Source: Microbacterium sp. LWO14-1.2
GTDB lineage: Bacteria; Actinomycetota; Actinomycetes; Actinomycetales; Microbacteriaceae
NCBI RefSeq assembly: GCF_038397715.1
Contig: NZ_CP151633.1
Location: 1,302,001 to 1,366,000, forward strand
Length of the DNA: 64,000 nt
Direction: 5' to 3'
Below, piece after piece: positions 1 to 9,277 of this stretch (position 1 is its first letter; each line of letters opens with the position of its first letter). The notes beneath the pieces are model-generated. The model had not been told where the DNA came from. It saw only the letters and a list, made by a program, of their open reading frames with translations, and ran no database searches. A program made the position numbers and the translations under genes.

Positions 1-999
1 TTCGCCTCGCGCACGCTCGTCGTCGGCAACCGTGACGACGTCGAGTACGTCGTCCGAACCCTGCACCCGATCGGGGCCTCCGGCTACCAGGTCGTCGGTG
101 CCACACTGCTCGACGGCAACGCGCGCGATGTCGAGGTCGAGGGTGCTCACTTCCCCGTGATCGGCAACGTGAACACGGTGTCGACGGTGGCCGCCGAGCT
201 CGGCGCCGACACGATCATCGTGGCGAGCCGCCCCGAGGGCGAGCCCGACTTCGTGAAGAAGCTCAGCTGGCAGCTCGAAGGCACCGCCGCCGAGCTCGTG
301 CTCTCGAGCCGTCTGACAGACGTGGCCGGTCCGCGAATCTCGTTCGCGCCGGTCGAGGGCCTGCCGCTCATCCAGGTGCAGATCCCGTCGTACGAGGGCG
401 GGCAGCACGTGCTGAAGCGCGCACTCGACATCGCCGTCGCGACCATCGCGCTCATCCCGATCGCACTGATCACGCCGCTCCTCGCGCTGCTCGTGAAGCT
501 CGACTCGCCCGGCCCGCTCTTCTTCTTCCAGGAGCGCGTCGGCCGCGACGGACGGACGTTCCGCATCGTCAAGTTCCGGTCCATGAAGACGGATGCCGAG
601 CAGCAGCTCGCCGCACTCAAGGAGCAGAACGAAGGCGCCGGCCTGCTGTTCAAGATGAAGGACGACCCGCGCGTGACGCGTGTCGGCCGCATCCTGCGCA
701 AGCTCTCGCTCGACGAGCTCCCCCAGTTCTGGAACGTGCTCGTCGGCGACATGAGCGTCGTCGGACCGCGTCCGCCGCTGCCCAGCGAGGTCACGGCGTA
801 CGACGGCACGGTCTACCGTCGCCTCTACATCAAGCCCGGCATCACCGGGCTGTGGCAGGTCTCCGGACGCAGCGACCTCTCGTGGGACGAGAGCGTGCGC
901 CTCGACCTGCGGTACGTCGAGAACTGGTCGGTCATGAACGACCTGCAGATCATGTGGCGCACCGCCAAGGTCATGGTGCAGCCCAGCGGGGCATACTGA
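1..999 (+). CDS. Polyprenyl glycosylphosphotransferase (bacterial sugar transferase), 5' end missing
   Basis: The frame is open from the first base, so the start lies outside the window and 332 codons are visible. The C-terminal half is a bacterial sugar transferase domain: a hydrophobic segment after the KRALDIAV stretch, then QERVGRDGR, KFRSMKTDAE, the DELPQFWNVL helix, and VGPRPPLP, all hallmarks of the WcaJ/RfbP family. The domain ends with the conserved GITGLWQVSGRS block. These membrane enzymes move a hexose-1-phosphate from UDP-sugar to undecaprenyl phosphate, the first committed step of exopolysaccharide repeat synthesis. The upstream part resembles the CoA-binding-like domain of the CpsE/WcaJ group. 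The stop is followed after 4 bases by a glycosyltransferase gene, so the two are probably co-transcribed. The sugar specificity cannot be read from the sequence. Confidence 0.93.
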   Translation, partial: FASRTLVVGNRDDVEYVVRTLHPIGASGYQVVGATLLDGNARDVEVEGAHFPVIGNVNTVSTVAAELGADTIIVASRPEGEPDFVKKLSWQLEGTAAELVLSSRLTDVAGPRISFAPVEGLPLIQVQIPSYEGGQHVLKRALDIAVATIALIPIALITPLLALLVKLDSPGPLFFFQERVGRDGRTFRIVKFRSMKTDAEQQLAALKEQNEGAGLLFKMKDDPRVTRVGRILRKLSLDELPQFWNVLVGDMSVVGPRPPLPSEVTAYDGTVYRRLYIKPGITGLWQVSGRSDLSWDESVRLDLRYVENWSVMNDLQIMWRTAKVMVQPSGAY

Positions 1000-1003
1000 T
1001 TCC

Positions 1004-2203
1004 ATGAGCCAGGGGAACGCCCTCACCATCGCGATGGTGGGGACGCGGGGGGTGCCCGCAGCATATGGAGGATTCGAGACCGCGATCGAGGAAGTCGGTC
1101 GCCGTCTCGCCGAGCGCGGCCACGACGTCGTCGTGTACACCCGAGGCTCGGAGCGTCGCGAGAAGGAGTACCTCGGCATGCGCGTGGTGCACCTCCCCGC
1201 GGTGCCCGTGAAGCAGGTGGAGACGCTGAGCCACACCGGCTTGTCGACGCTGCACCTGATGTTCCGTCGGCGTCCGGACGCGACGTTCGTGTTCAACGCC
1301 GCGAACTCGCCGTTCCTGCCCCTTCTGCGGCTGCGCCGCGCGCGTGTCGCCCTCCACATGGACGGCCTCGAGTGGCGCCGCTCGAAGTGGGGCCCGCGGG
1401 GCAAGGCCTACTACCGGTGGGCCGAGCAGTTCGGCGTGCGCACAGCCGACGCGCTGATCGCGGACGCCCCCGGCATCGCCGACTACTACACGCATCAGTT
1501 CGGAGTACCCACCGAGCTCATCCGCTACGGCGCACCGATCCTCGAGGAGCCGCCCGCGCGCGGGGTGGGCGAACTCGACCTCGAACCGGACGGCTACCAC
1601 CTGGTCGTCGCACGCTTCGAACCCGAGAACCACGTGCTGGAGATCGTGCAGGGCTACCGCGACAGCGCTGCGACACTGCCCCTCGTCGTCGTCGGCTCGG
1701 CACCGTACAGCGCCGGGTACACGCAGGAGATCCAGCGACTGGCCGACGGCGACGACCGTATCCGTCTCATCGGCGGCGTCTACGACCAGGAGCTCCTCGA
1801 CGCCCTGTACGCGAACGCTCTCACGTACGTGCACGGCCATTCCGTCGGGGGGACGAACCCGTCTCTGCTCCGCGCGATGGGCGCCGCGACCGCTGTGATC
1901 GGCTTCGACGTGCCCTTCAACCGCGAGGTGCTCGACGACGACGGCTGGTTCTTCGCGGATGCCGACGATGTGGCCGCCCACGTCGTCGCGGCGGAGAACG
2001 ACCGTGCCCTCACCGCGACCCGCGCCCGCAACGCCCAGGAGCGGGCACGAACGCACTTCCGCTGGGAGGACGTGGCCGACGAGTACGAGGCCCTCGCCCG
2101 ACGCCTCGCCGATCGTTCGACGATCCACCCTTCGGCCAAGCGCGCCAGGCGCCGCACCGAGGACTGGGCGCCGTCGTCGGCGGCAAAGCGGACGACGCCG
2201 TGA
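1004..2203 (+). CDS. Glycosyltransferase with DUF1972 N-terminal domain
   Basis: A 399-residue cytosolic glycosyltransferase. The N-terminus carries MVGTRGVPAAYGGFETA, the signature of DUF1972-type GT4 rhamnosyl/galactosyl transferases. A GT-B C-terminal half follows (VVARFEPENHVLEI, then HGHSVGGTNPSLLRAMG near residue 275, where the sugar-nucleotide usually binds). It sits 4 bp after the initiating sugar transferase, which fits addition of the second or a later sugar of the repeat unit. No strong Shine-Dalgarno lies before the ATG, but the start gives the family's usual N-terminus. Its TGA overlaps the GTG of the next gene. Acceptor and donor are unknown. Confidence 0.9.
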   Translation: MSQGNALTIAMVGTRGVPAAYGGFETAIEEVGRRLAERGHDVVVYTRGSERREKEYLGMRVVHLPAVPVKQVETLSHTGLSTLHLMFRRRPDATFVFNAANSPFLPLLRLRRARVALHMDGLEWRRSKWGPRGKAYYRWAEQFGVRTADALIADAPGIADYYTHQFGVPTELIRYGAPILEEPPARGVGELDLEPDGYHLVVARFEPENHVLEIVQGYRDSAATLPLVVVGSAPYSAGYTQEIQRLADGDDRIRLIGGVYDQELLDALYANALTYVHGHSVGGTNPSLLRAMGAATAVIGFDVPFNREVLDDDGWFFADADDVAAHVVAAENDRALTATRARNAQERARTHFRWEDVADEYEALARRLADRSTIHPSAKRARRRTEDWAPSSAAKRTTP

Positions 2204-3357
2204 GCGGTGACGCGCGGCGCATCGTCCTTCTCGTGCACCCCGGCGCCGAGATGTTCGGCTCCGATCGCATGCTGCTCGAGAGTGCGATCGCGCTCGTCGA
2301 GAGCGGCTCCCGCGTCGTCGTCGCGCTCCCGAGCCGAGGACTCCTCGATCGGGAGCTCCGCGCCGCGGGTGCAGAGGTCGTCGTCATCCCGATGCTCGTG
2401 CTCCGCAAGGTGCTGCTCACACCGCGAGGACTGCCCCGGCTCTTCCGCGACATGTTCCGCGGCCTCGGAGCCGCCTGGCGACTGATCGGCTCCCTGCGCC
2501 CGGACGTCGTGTACGTGTCGACCATCATCATCCCGCAGTGGCCTCTCGTCGCCCGTCTGCGCGGTACGCGCGCGGTCAGCCACGTGCACGAGGCGGAAGC
2601 CTCGGGGAACCGGCTGGTCAACCGCATCCTCTACTCCCCCCACCTCGCCTCGCAGCAGACCCTCGTCAACAGTCGGTTCAGTCTCGAGACGCTCCGTGCC
2701 GCCCTGCCCGCCCTCGCGCGGCGGTCCCACGTCGTCTACAACGGCGTGGCGTCGCCCGACGAGCCCGCCGCCCCGCGCCGAGCGATCGACGGTCCGCTGC
2801 GCGTCCTGTACGTGGGCCGCCTGTCGCCGCGGAAGGGTCCCGACCTCGTGATCGAGGCCGCTGCGCAGCTGCGTGCGGCCGACCAGCCCGTGCGGTTGAC
2901 GCTGCTCGGGGCCGTGTTCGAGGGCTACGAGTGGTTCGAGAGGGAACTGCGCGACCAGGCGGATTCCGCGGGCGTCGAGGTCGACTTCGCGGGGTTCCAC
3001 CCCGACATCTGGCCGTTCCTCGCGGATGCCGACGTGCTGGTCGTCCCCTCGCGGGTCGACGAGCCATTCGGCAACACCGCCGTCGAAGGCGTGTTGGCTC
3101 TGCGTCCCGTGATCGCGAGCGACAGCAGCGGACTCCGAGAGGCGGCCGGCGGCTACGAGACGACAGCACTGGTCCCCGCCGGGGACGCGCGCGCGATCGC
3201 GGCGGCGCTCACCGACTTCCGCGAGCGGTGGGACCGCATCGTGGACGCTGTCGACGAGTCCCGCGCAGAGGCCCTGCGTCGCCACGCGCCATCGGAGTAC
3301 CGCGCCAGCATCCGGTCGCACCTGCTCGGCGCGACCGACGACGCGGCGAGCGCCTAG
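2200..3357 (+). CDS. Glycosyltransferase family 4
   Basis: A 385-residue GT4 enzyme. I place the start at a GTG that overlaps the previous stop (GTGA), although the same frame stays open much further upstream. The N-terminal domain begins with IVLLVHPGAEMFGSDRML, the donor domain holds VLYVGRLSPRKGPDLVIEAA, and the acidic EPFGNTAVEG motif follows, with the E-x7-E spacing typical of GT4. It probably extends the exopolysaccharide repeat at the inner membrane face. Its TAG stop interleaves with the stop of the convergent flippase gene within the palindrome CTAG at 3354-3357, so the operons meet tail to tail with no spacer and no obvious terminator. Confidence 0.9.
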   Translation: MSGDARRIVLLVHPGAEMFGSDRMLLESAIALVESGSRVVVALPSRGLLDRELRAAGAEVVVIPMLVLRKVLLTPRGLPRLFRDMFRGLGAAWRLIGSLRPDVVYVSTIIIPQWPLVARLRGTRAVSHVHEAEASGNRLVNRILYSPHLASQQTLVNSRFSLETLRAALPALARRSHVVYNGVASPDEPAAPRRAIDGPLRVLYVGRLSPRKGPDLVIEAAAQLRAADQPVRLTLLGAVFEGYEWFERELRDQADSAGVEVDFAGFHPDIWPFLADADVLVVPSRVDEPFGNTAVEGVLALRPVIASDSSGLREAAGGYETTALVPAGDARAIAAALTDFRERWDRIVDAVDESRAEALRRHAPSEYRASIRSHLLGATDDAASA

Positions 3358-4682
3358 CCCGAGACGTCCGCGGTCGGGGTGTCGGCCGGTGCCGCGGTGA
3401 GGCGCGCCCGGTGACGCACGATGTAGATCGTGAACGGAATCAGTTGACACACCAGCAGGGCGAAGGCGACACCGATCAGCGGTCCGGCGATTCCCAGGAT
3501 CGGCGTGAGCACGAACGACAGCGTGATGCCGAGCGCCGCCATGCTCAACGTCGGGATGACCTGAAACCGGATGCCCGGCTTGTCCATGATGAACATGCCG
3601 AGCGGATACACCGCAGCCGTCAGCATGATCATCAGCCCGAATGCGAAGATCGTCGTCGGCCTGACGGTCAGCTCGCCCTGCGTGATGAAACCGAACAGCC
3701 ACGGACCGACGAGCCAGACCATGACCGTCGCCACGGCCACCGCGAGTGCGAACAGCGCCGACAGCAGGAACGGCCCGCGCGTGAGGTCGCCCTTGTGACG
3801 TGAGCGAGCGAAATGCGGCCACAGCGCGAGCCCGCCCGCCATCACCAGCCCGTTGAGGGCGAAGAAGACCTGACCGGCGACGCCGTACTCGGCGACATCG
3901 GTCGGTCCGCCGAGCTGCGCGATGATGTACCGCTGCGATCCGACCGCGATCGGGTACGTGACCATCTGCGCGAGCATGGGCCATCCGACATCCATGACGC
4001 GCACGCCGGGGAACCGGCGGGGCCGCAGCACCATGCCGGCAGCGGAGGGGATGAGCGGCGAGGTGGTCCGCGCCGTGATCAGGATGCCGAGGACACCCAC
4101 CAGGAACGACGCCGCGAACGAGGCGATCGCGACGAACGAGTGCAGGTCGTCGCCGCCGAAGGTCAGCATGAGCCAGACGCCCAGCAGCGTCAGCGGCGAG
4201 ATGAGACCCTGCAGGAGGATCACGACGTGGTTGCGGCGCTGGCCGAGCATGATCCGAGTCCACACGCCCAACGGGATGCCGAGGCAGAAGATCGTCACGC
4301 AGTAGAAGGCCGCGAGGGAGGCGCCGGGACGCCCTCCGGCCTCGCCGAACACCAGCTCCCATGCCCCGGTCGTCACCAGCACCGTGTTGATCGCCATCGC
4401 CGACCCCGCGAAGATCAGCAGCACTCGTCCGACCGAGGTCAGTTGGTAGCGCAGCTTCTCGTCCGAGCGCACGTCGTCACTCGTCGCGACGGCGTTCACG
4501 AGCACCGCCCCGCTGCCGAGGTCGGTGAACGTGAGCAGTGAGGGGATCGTGGTGAGGAGGGTGTAGAGCGCGAAGCTGTCGACTCCTGCATCACCGATGA
4601 TCATCCGGGTGGTCAGCACGCCGCACACGAGCGCGATGACCATCGTCAGCGCTCGCGCGCCGACGGCGAGAAGTGAGCTCAT
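3354..4682 (-). CDS. Polysaccharide flippase (Wzx/MOP superfamily)
   Basis: A 442-residue integral membrane protein with about 12 to 14 hydrophobic segments and few charged loops. The N-terminal LLAVGARALTMVIALVCGVL and the repeated Gly/Pro-rich helices match the polysaccharide export (MOP/Wzx) family, which flips undecaprenyl-linked repeat units across the membrane. It lies 7 bp behind the beta-helix protein on the same strand, and the Wzz-like kinase and polymerase are further upstream. This looks like the export half of the locus facing the glycosyltransferases encoded on the other strand. Oligosaccharide specificity cannot be deduced. Confidence 0.88.
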   Translation of the reverse strand: MSSLLAVGARALTMVIALVCGVLTTRMIIGDAGVDSFALYTLLTTIPSLLTFTDLGSGAVLVNAVATSDDVRSDEKLRYQLTSVGRVLLIFAGSAMAINTVLVTTGAWELVFGEAGGRPGASLAAFYCVTIFCLGIPLGVWTRIMLGQRRNHVVILLQGLISPLTLLGVWLMLTFGGDDLHSFVAIASFAASFLVGVLGILITARTTSPLIPSAAGMVLRPRRFPGVRVMDVGWPMLAQMVTYPIAVGSQRYIIAQLGGPTDVAEYGVAGQVFFALNGLVMAGGLALWPHFARSRHKGDLTRGPFLLSALFALAVAVATVMVWLVGPWLFGFITQGELTVRPTTIFAFGLMIMLTAAVYPLGMFIMDKPGIRFQVIPTLSMAALGITLSFVLTPILGIAGPLIGVAFALLVCQLIPFTIYIVRHRARLTAAPADTPTADVSG

Positions 4683-4689
4683 AGATCAA

Positions 4690-7680
4690 TCATCGACGAG
4701 GCAGGGCTCCCAGTGTCGTAGCGTTCTGGTCGAGCCGCGATGCCGACGCGACATCGCCGGGCACGGGGACCGCGATCGACGCCTGCGAACCCTGCTGCGC
4801 GGGCAGCAGCGTGTAGTACGCGTCGACGACCGGCGCTCCGCTGACCTCGACCGAACGGCGGTCCTGACCGGTCGCCGCGGTGAACTGCCGCAGGGTGTCG
4901 GCGACGGCGGGGTCGCGGGAGACGGACCCGCGCGACCAGGCCGAGAACCAGCGGGGGGTGCCGGGCTGCGAGCGCTGGTAGAGGTTGCCGTTGACGCTCG
5001 ACACCATCTGCGAGCCGGTGAACTGCAGCGAGAAGTCCTGCACGCAGACCATGCAGTTGCCGCCGCTGTCCGCGACCACGTTGTTCGACACGACGATGCC
5101 TCGCACGATCCAGTCGGCGAGCGGCGCGTAGCGCGTCCGGGGGTCGTGTCCTGCGGCGTTCGGGTCGGAGGCGCGACGCGAGTCCTGCGCGATGTTGATG
5201 TTCCGGTCGGCGTTCCCGGCGAGCGTGTTGTTCCAGACCTTCACGTTGCCGGAGTCCACGACGAAGAGACCGAACTCGCCGTTGGCGGCGATCACGTTGT
5301 CGGCGACGATCGCCCTCTCCGAGAGCTCGACCATCACGCCGTGCCCGGTGTTGCCGATCACGTCGTTCCCCGTGAACACGATGTCGATCACGGACTCGTC
5401 GAACCACGGTCCGCGACCGTAGTTCTCGGTGAAGGCGGAGTCGATCACCGAGACGCCCTGCGTCCGCGTGACCTTGAACGCGCCGGAGACGGGTGCGTGA
5501 TTGAAGTGCTCGGAGTTGTTGCCGACCGACAGCATCCCGACGACCTTCAGCCCGTCGGCCTGTGAGGCGCCGCCGCCCAGCATCCCGTTGCCGATCAGCG
5601 ACACCCGGGTCAGCGTGGTGCGCGGCGCCCAGGAGTAGAAGCCGGTGGTGGAGTTGTCGCGGATCGTCACGTCGTTCAGCGTGATGTCCTTGGCTGCGGC
5701 CACGACCGTGCCCATCTCGGGCACGCTGGTGGCGTAGCGACGGACGCCGATCCCCTGCACGACACTGCCGGCGGACTGGATCGACAGTGCCTGCGTGAGG
5801 ACGCTCGCCTCGACCGTGCGTCCCGTGGGATCGCTGCCCACGATGAGGCGGTCACCGCCGTCGTCGACGAAGAAGGTCCCGGGCTTGACCTGGGCGGCCG
5901 AGGCGACCTCGCGGAGCTGCACGCCGTCGATCCAGAGCTGATCCGGGTGCGCTGCCATCGGATACGCCGGATCGATGAAGCGCCAGTCGGCTTCGGTGTT
6001 GTCGGCCGCCCCCTTGCTGTAGGTGGGGCTCGAGTCGAGATCGGTCTTCCACCCGCTGACGACCCAGGTGCTGCCGGAGGCTCGCCATCCGGTGACCTTC
6101 TGGGTGCCGTCGAGCCAGACCGCCTCGTTGGGCGCCGGCTGGATGGTGACGCGCTTGCTGCCCGGGACCACGACTTCCTCGTGGTAGGTGCCGCCCCGGA
6201 GCACGATCGTGCCACCGTTCGGCACGATGCGCAGCGCTGCGGCGATCGACCGGACCGGCGCGGCGCTGGTGCCTGCAGAGCCGTCCATGCCCGAAGGCGA
6301 GACGTAGACCGCGGTGGCCGGTGCCGGGTAGGCGATCGAGCCGGGTGCGGCGGCGCCGGCGGCCCCGCGCACCCCCGCGGGCACGGTCGACGGCTGCGGA
6401 CCGGTCGGCGCGGGCGGCTCAGGGGCAGGAGTCGGGGTGGGGGTGGGGGTGGGGGTGGGGGTGGGAGTCGGTGTGGGGGTGGGGGTGGGCGTCGGGGTGG
6501 GGGTGGGGGTGGGAGTCGGGGTGGGGGTGGCCGTCGGAGTCGGCTTCGGGGTCGCCGAGGGAGTCGGCTTCGGGGTCGCCGAGGGAGTCGGCTTCGGGGT
6601 CGCCGAGGGGGTGGGCTTCGGCGTAGCCGTCGGCGTCGGCTTAGGAGTCGCCGTCGGAGTCGGAGTCGGCTTCGAGGTCGCCGAGGGCGTCGGGGTCGCC
6701 GTCGCCGTGGGAGTGGGTGCGGGCACCGGCTCCTCGCTCGGAGCAGGCGAGGGCTCCTCCGTCGGCTGCGGCTGCTCGGACGGCTCGGGCTGAGGCTCCT
6801 CGGAGGGCTCTGGCTGCGGTGCCTGCTCGGTCGGCGTGGGCTCGGGGACGGGCGCCGGTGCCACGGCATCCATCGTGGTGAGCGAGAGGTCGTCGATCGC
6901 GACGGGCACGACCGTCTTGGCGCCGCGCGAGGTGTAGAGGGCGAAGGCGTAGCCGCCCGCCCCTTCGATGCGCGATGCGGAGGCGTCGGAGTGCGATACG
7001 AGCCAGGATGCGGGCTCGGCGGATCCGGCCTCCCAGGCCTTCGCGTCGAGCTCCACCGGATTCGTGCCGGTGACGCTGAGAGCGACCTCGACCTCGGTGC
7101 CCGCCTCGACGGTGAACGGCAGCCGGCGCTCCGCGACGTTCTGCACCCGCATCAGATCGGTGAGACGCACGAGCGACAGATAGGCCGCACCCTTGGGCTC
7201 GACGCGCACGCGCACGCCGTAGGCGTCCTTGCCGACGACGCGCACGGCCTGCGCGAGGTACAGCGGTCCGCCGGTGGGCAGTGTGGGGACGGTGAGCGAG
7301 AAGCGGCTGTCGACGTCGGTCGCCTCGACCCCGTCGAGCGTCGCGCGGGCGGTGATGCCCGGCTTGCGGCTGGCGAGCAGCGCCTCGCCGTCGGAGACGC
7401 TCGATGCGCCCTCCACGACGCGCCAGGCGCCGGATGCCGAGTCGCCCCACCCCGAGGCGACGTCGCGGTCCATGCCGTCGTCGAGGAGAGGAGTGCCGTC
7501 GACAGCGCTGGGCACGGCGGACGCCTGCGGGGCGGCGGAGGCGGCGGAGGGTGCGAGCGCGAGGAACGCGCTCACCCCCATCAGGGCGCTCAGCCCGGCG
7601 GCGAGAGTGCGTCGACGCAGCGGCGTCCGCGCAGCGGAGAGGTCACGGGCAGTGGAGTCGTGCTTCGGGTACGAGGCCAT
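4690..7680 (-). CDS. Secreted right-handed beta-helix protein with Thr-Pro linker
   Basis: A 996-residue secreted protein. The ATG at 7680 is preferred over an in-frame TTG 36 bp upstream because it is followed by a normal signal peptide ([15 protein letters not shown] core, cut near ASA-APQ). Residues about 60-260 form a beta-rich module ([26 protein letters not shown]) also found in the two PKD giants nearby. Residues about 270-425 are a Pro/Thr/Glu linker with long Thr-Pro repeats. The rest is a parallel beta-helix: [18 protein letters not shown] opening, then many short turns such as [14 protein letters not shown]. Such folds often bind or cut polysaccharides. No lyase residues can be assigned, so binding to or trimming of the locus's own polymer is inference. 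Confidence 0.88.
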   Translation of the reverse strand: MASYPKHDSTARDLSAARTPLRRRTLAAGLSALMGVSAFLALAPSAASAAPQASAVPSAVDGTPLLDDGMDRDVASGWGDSASGAWRVVEGASSVSDGEALLASRKPGITARATLDGVEATDVDSRFSLTVPTLPTGGPLYLAQAVRVVGKDAYGVRVRVEPKGAAYLSLVRLTDLMRVQNVAERRLPFTVEAGTEVEVALSVTGTNPVELDAKAWEAGSAEPASWLVSHSDASASRIEGAGGYAFALYTSRGAKTVVPVAIDDLSLTTMDAVAPAPVPEPTPTEQAPQPEPSEEPQPEPSEQPQPTEEPSPAPSEEPVPAPTPTATATPTPSATSKPTPTPTATPKPTPTATPKPTPSATPKPTPSATPKPTPSATPKPTPTATPTPTPTPTPTPTPTPTPTPTPTPTPTPTPTPTPAPEPPAPTGPQPSTVPAGVRGAAGAAAPGSIAYPAPATAVYVSPSGMDGSAGTSAAPVRSIAAALRIVPNGGTIVLRGGTYHEEVVVPGSKRVTIQPAPNEAVWLDGTQKVTGWRASGSTWVVSGWKTDLDSSPTYSKGAADNTEADWRFIDPAYPMAAHPDQLWIDGVQLREVASAAQVKPGTFFVDDGGDRLIVGSDPTGRTVEASVLTQALSIQSAGSVVQGIGVRRYATSVPEMGTVVAAAKDITLNDVTIRDNSTTGFYSWAPRTTLTRVSLIGNGMLGGGASQADGLKVVGMLSVGNNSEHFNHAPVSGAFKVTRTQGVSVIDSAFTENYGRGPWFDESVIDIVFTGNDVIGNTGHGVMVELSERAIVADNVIAANGEFGLFVVDSGNVKVWNNTLAGNADRNINIAQDSRRASDPNAAGHDPRTRYAPLADWIVRGIVVSNNVVADSGGNCMVCVQDFSLQFTGSQMVSSVNGNLYQRSQPGTPRWFSAWSRGSVSRDPAVADTLRQFTAATGQDRRSVEVSGAPVVDAYYTLLPAQQGSQASIAVPVPGDVASASRLDQNATTLGALPRR
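6425..6535. repeat. Hexameric GGGGGT tract encoding (Thr-Pro)n linker
   Basis: A low-complexity purine-rich tract on the plus strand, built of GGGGGT hexamers with GGGAGTCGG variants. It is the non-template face of the Thr-Pro linker of the beta-helix gene. The many G runs could fold as G-quadruplexes, and the tract is prone to slippage, so repeat number may vary between strains. Confidence 0.85.
6536..6607. repeat. Three perfect 24-bp tandem repeats
   Basis: Three identical 24-bp units lie back to back at 6536-6559, 6560-6583 and 6584-6607, with degenerate copies on both sides. Each encodes eight residues, a [12 protein letters not shown] unit, in the linker of the beta-helix protein. Identity at the DNA level points to recent expansion. 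Confidence 0.9.
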
Positions 7681-7868
7681 GTCGCGGTCTTCTGGGGCAG
7701 GGTCTACGATCACCAACGTCCGCCGCAGATTAACCCCGGCAGCAGAGCGCGAGTCCCCCTCGCAACCCCTGAAGAATAACGGCCAGGTAAAGGTTCCACA
7801 ACTTCACCCGCCGCTTTCCCGGCAGTATCCCAGCACACAGTCGACTCGTCCGCGCGGATGCGCGGCTA

Positions 7869-9221
7869 TCAGTCGCTGTAGTACTCGCTGCGGTGGCGGT
7901 CGGGGCGAGCCCGGTTCAGCACCGTGCCGAGAATGCGGGCACCGCCCGACTCGAGCGACTTGATGCTCTTCGCGAGAGCCGCGCGGCCGGTCTTCGTCGC
8001 ATCGACCACGAGGATCACACCGTCGGTCTGCGTCGCGAAGAGGTTGGCGTCCGCCACGCTCAGGGTCGGCGGCGAGTCGATCACGACGTAGTCGTACTCG
8101 GTCGCGGCGAAGTCGAGCAGCTGCGTCATGCGCGACGACGTCAGCAGCTCGGCCGGATTCGGCGGCACGGTTCCCGCCGGCAGGATGTCGAGCGTGCTGT
8201 CGGCGACACTGTGCTTGGCCACCTCGAAGTCGACCTCGTCGAGCAGCACGCTCGTGAGGCCGATCGAGCCGTCGATCCCCGCGTGCTCGTGCGCCCGAGG
8301 CCGCCGCATGTCGGCGTCGATCAGGAGCACGGAGTTGCGCAGACCGGCCAGCGTCATGGCCAGGTTCACCGACACCGTCGACTTGCCCTCCCCCGGTGAC
8401 CCGGAGGTGACGAGCAGGACCTTCACCTGCGACGTGACGTTGGCGTATGCGAGAGCCGAGCGGATGCGGCGGAACTCCTCCGACGTGTGCCCCAGCGGCT
8501 CCTGCGCCACCGCGATGCCGCGCGTCGCGAGCAGGGTGTCTTTCGAGACCACGCCGAGCACCGGGTCGCCGCCCGACTGCGCGAGGGTCTCCTCGTTGCG
8601 CACACGCGTGTCGAGCACGCCGATCAGCACGGCGACCGCGAGACCCAGCACGCCGCCGAGGAAGGCGCCGAGCAGGGCATCGCGCGGCTTGCTCGGTGTG
8701 AACTGGAACTCCGGGGCGACGGCGTCGTCGATGATCTCGGCGCTGATGGTCGATTCACCCTGCGGATCCTTCGGCGCGACGTCCTTCACGACGAGGATCA
8801 GCTGACCGGCGACAGCGTTCGCGAGGTCGGCAGCGGCATCCTTGTCGTCGGCGATGCCGGTGATGCGGAGCGTGACCGTGCTCTGCGGGATCGAGACCTC
8901 GATCGAGCGCGTGAGCTCACGCGGCGTGACGTCGAGGTCGAGTTCCTCGATCACGGGGTCGAGCACGCGGGAGCTCGTCGCGAGCTGCGCGAACGACAGC
9001 ATCTGGCTCTGCGTGTACGCCGAGCCCTGGTTGAGGTCGGAGGCGCTGGTGCCCTGGTTGAGGGCGAAGTAGAGCGAGGTGGTCGCCTGGAAGAGCGGAG
9101 TCTGCAGCGAGGCGTATCCGAACGACCCGATGCCGCCGATGAGCGCGCCGGCGACGATGATCCACCAGAACTTGCGCAGCGAGCCCGCGATCACGCGCAG
9201 ACTGACCCGGCTCTCGCCCAT
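7869..9221 (-). CDS. Polysaccharide co-polymerase / tyrosine autokinase (Wzz-CpsD type)
   Basis: A 450-residue BY-kinase. The N-terminal Wzz part has a membrane helix after LRKFWWIIVAGALIGG, an extracytoplasmic domain, and a second helix near KPRDALLGAFLGGVLG. The C-terminal ATPase shows Walker A SGSPGEGKSTVSVNLA, Walker A' LLIDADMRRP, and Walker B DYVVIDSPP. The tail ends in SEYYSD, a short tyrosine cluster that would be the autophosphorylation site. Such proteins set polymer chain length and couple polymerisation to export. A much longer frame reads upstream, but the ATG at 9221 has a GGGGAACGGGGAAAC leader as ribosome site. Its likely antagonist, a low-molecular-weight tyrosine phosphatase, is at 19891-20508. 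Confidence 0.93.
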   Translation of the reverse strand: MGESRVSLRVIAGSLRKFWWIIVAGALIGGIGSFGYASLQTPLFQATTSLYFALNQGTSASDLNQGSAYTQSQMLSFAQLATSSRVLDPVIEELDLDVTPRELTRSIEVSIPQSTVTLRITGIADDKDAAADLANAVAGQLILVVKDVAPKDPQGESTISAEIIDDAVAPEFQFTPSKPRDALLGAFLGGVLGLAVAVLIGVLDTRVRNEETLAQSGGDPVLGVVSKDTLLATRGIAVAQEPLGHTSEEFRRIRSALAYANVTSQVKVLLVTSGSPGEGKSTVSVNLAMTLAGLRNSVLLIDADMRRPRAHEHAGIDGSIGLTSVLLDEVDFEVAKHSVADSTLDILPAGTVPPNPAELLTSSRMTQLLDFAATEYDYVVIDSPPTLSVADANLFATQTDGVILVVDATKTGRAALAKSIKSLESGGARILGTVLNRARPDRHRSEYYSD

Positions 9222-9277
9222 GTTTCCCCGTTCCCCCTGAGACTTCGATTCTAGAGGAGACACCCACGCGGCCCCCG

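Noticed and set aside
1372..2199. Upstream extension of the GT4 frame into the preceding glycosyltransferase
   Set aside because: The translated part is Arg/Pro-rich noise, and the GTGA overlap at 2200 gives the proper family N-terminus.
6425..6720. CRISPR-like appearance of regular repeats
   Set aside because: The units are in-frame protein-coding repeats without spacers of constant length or nearby cas genes.
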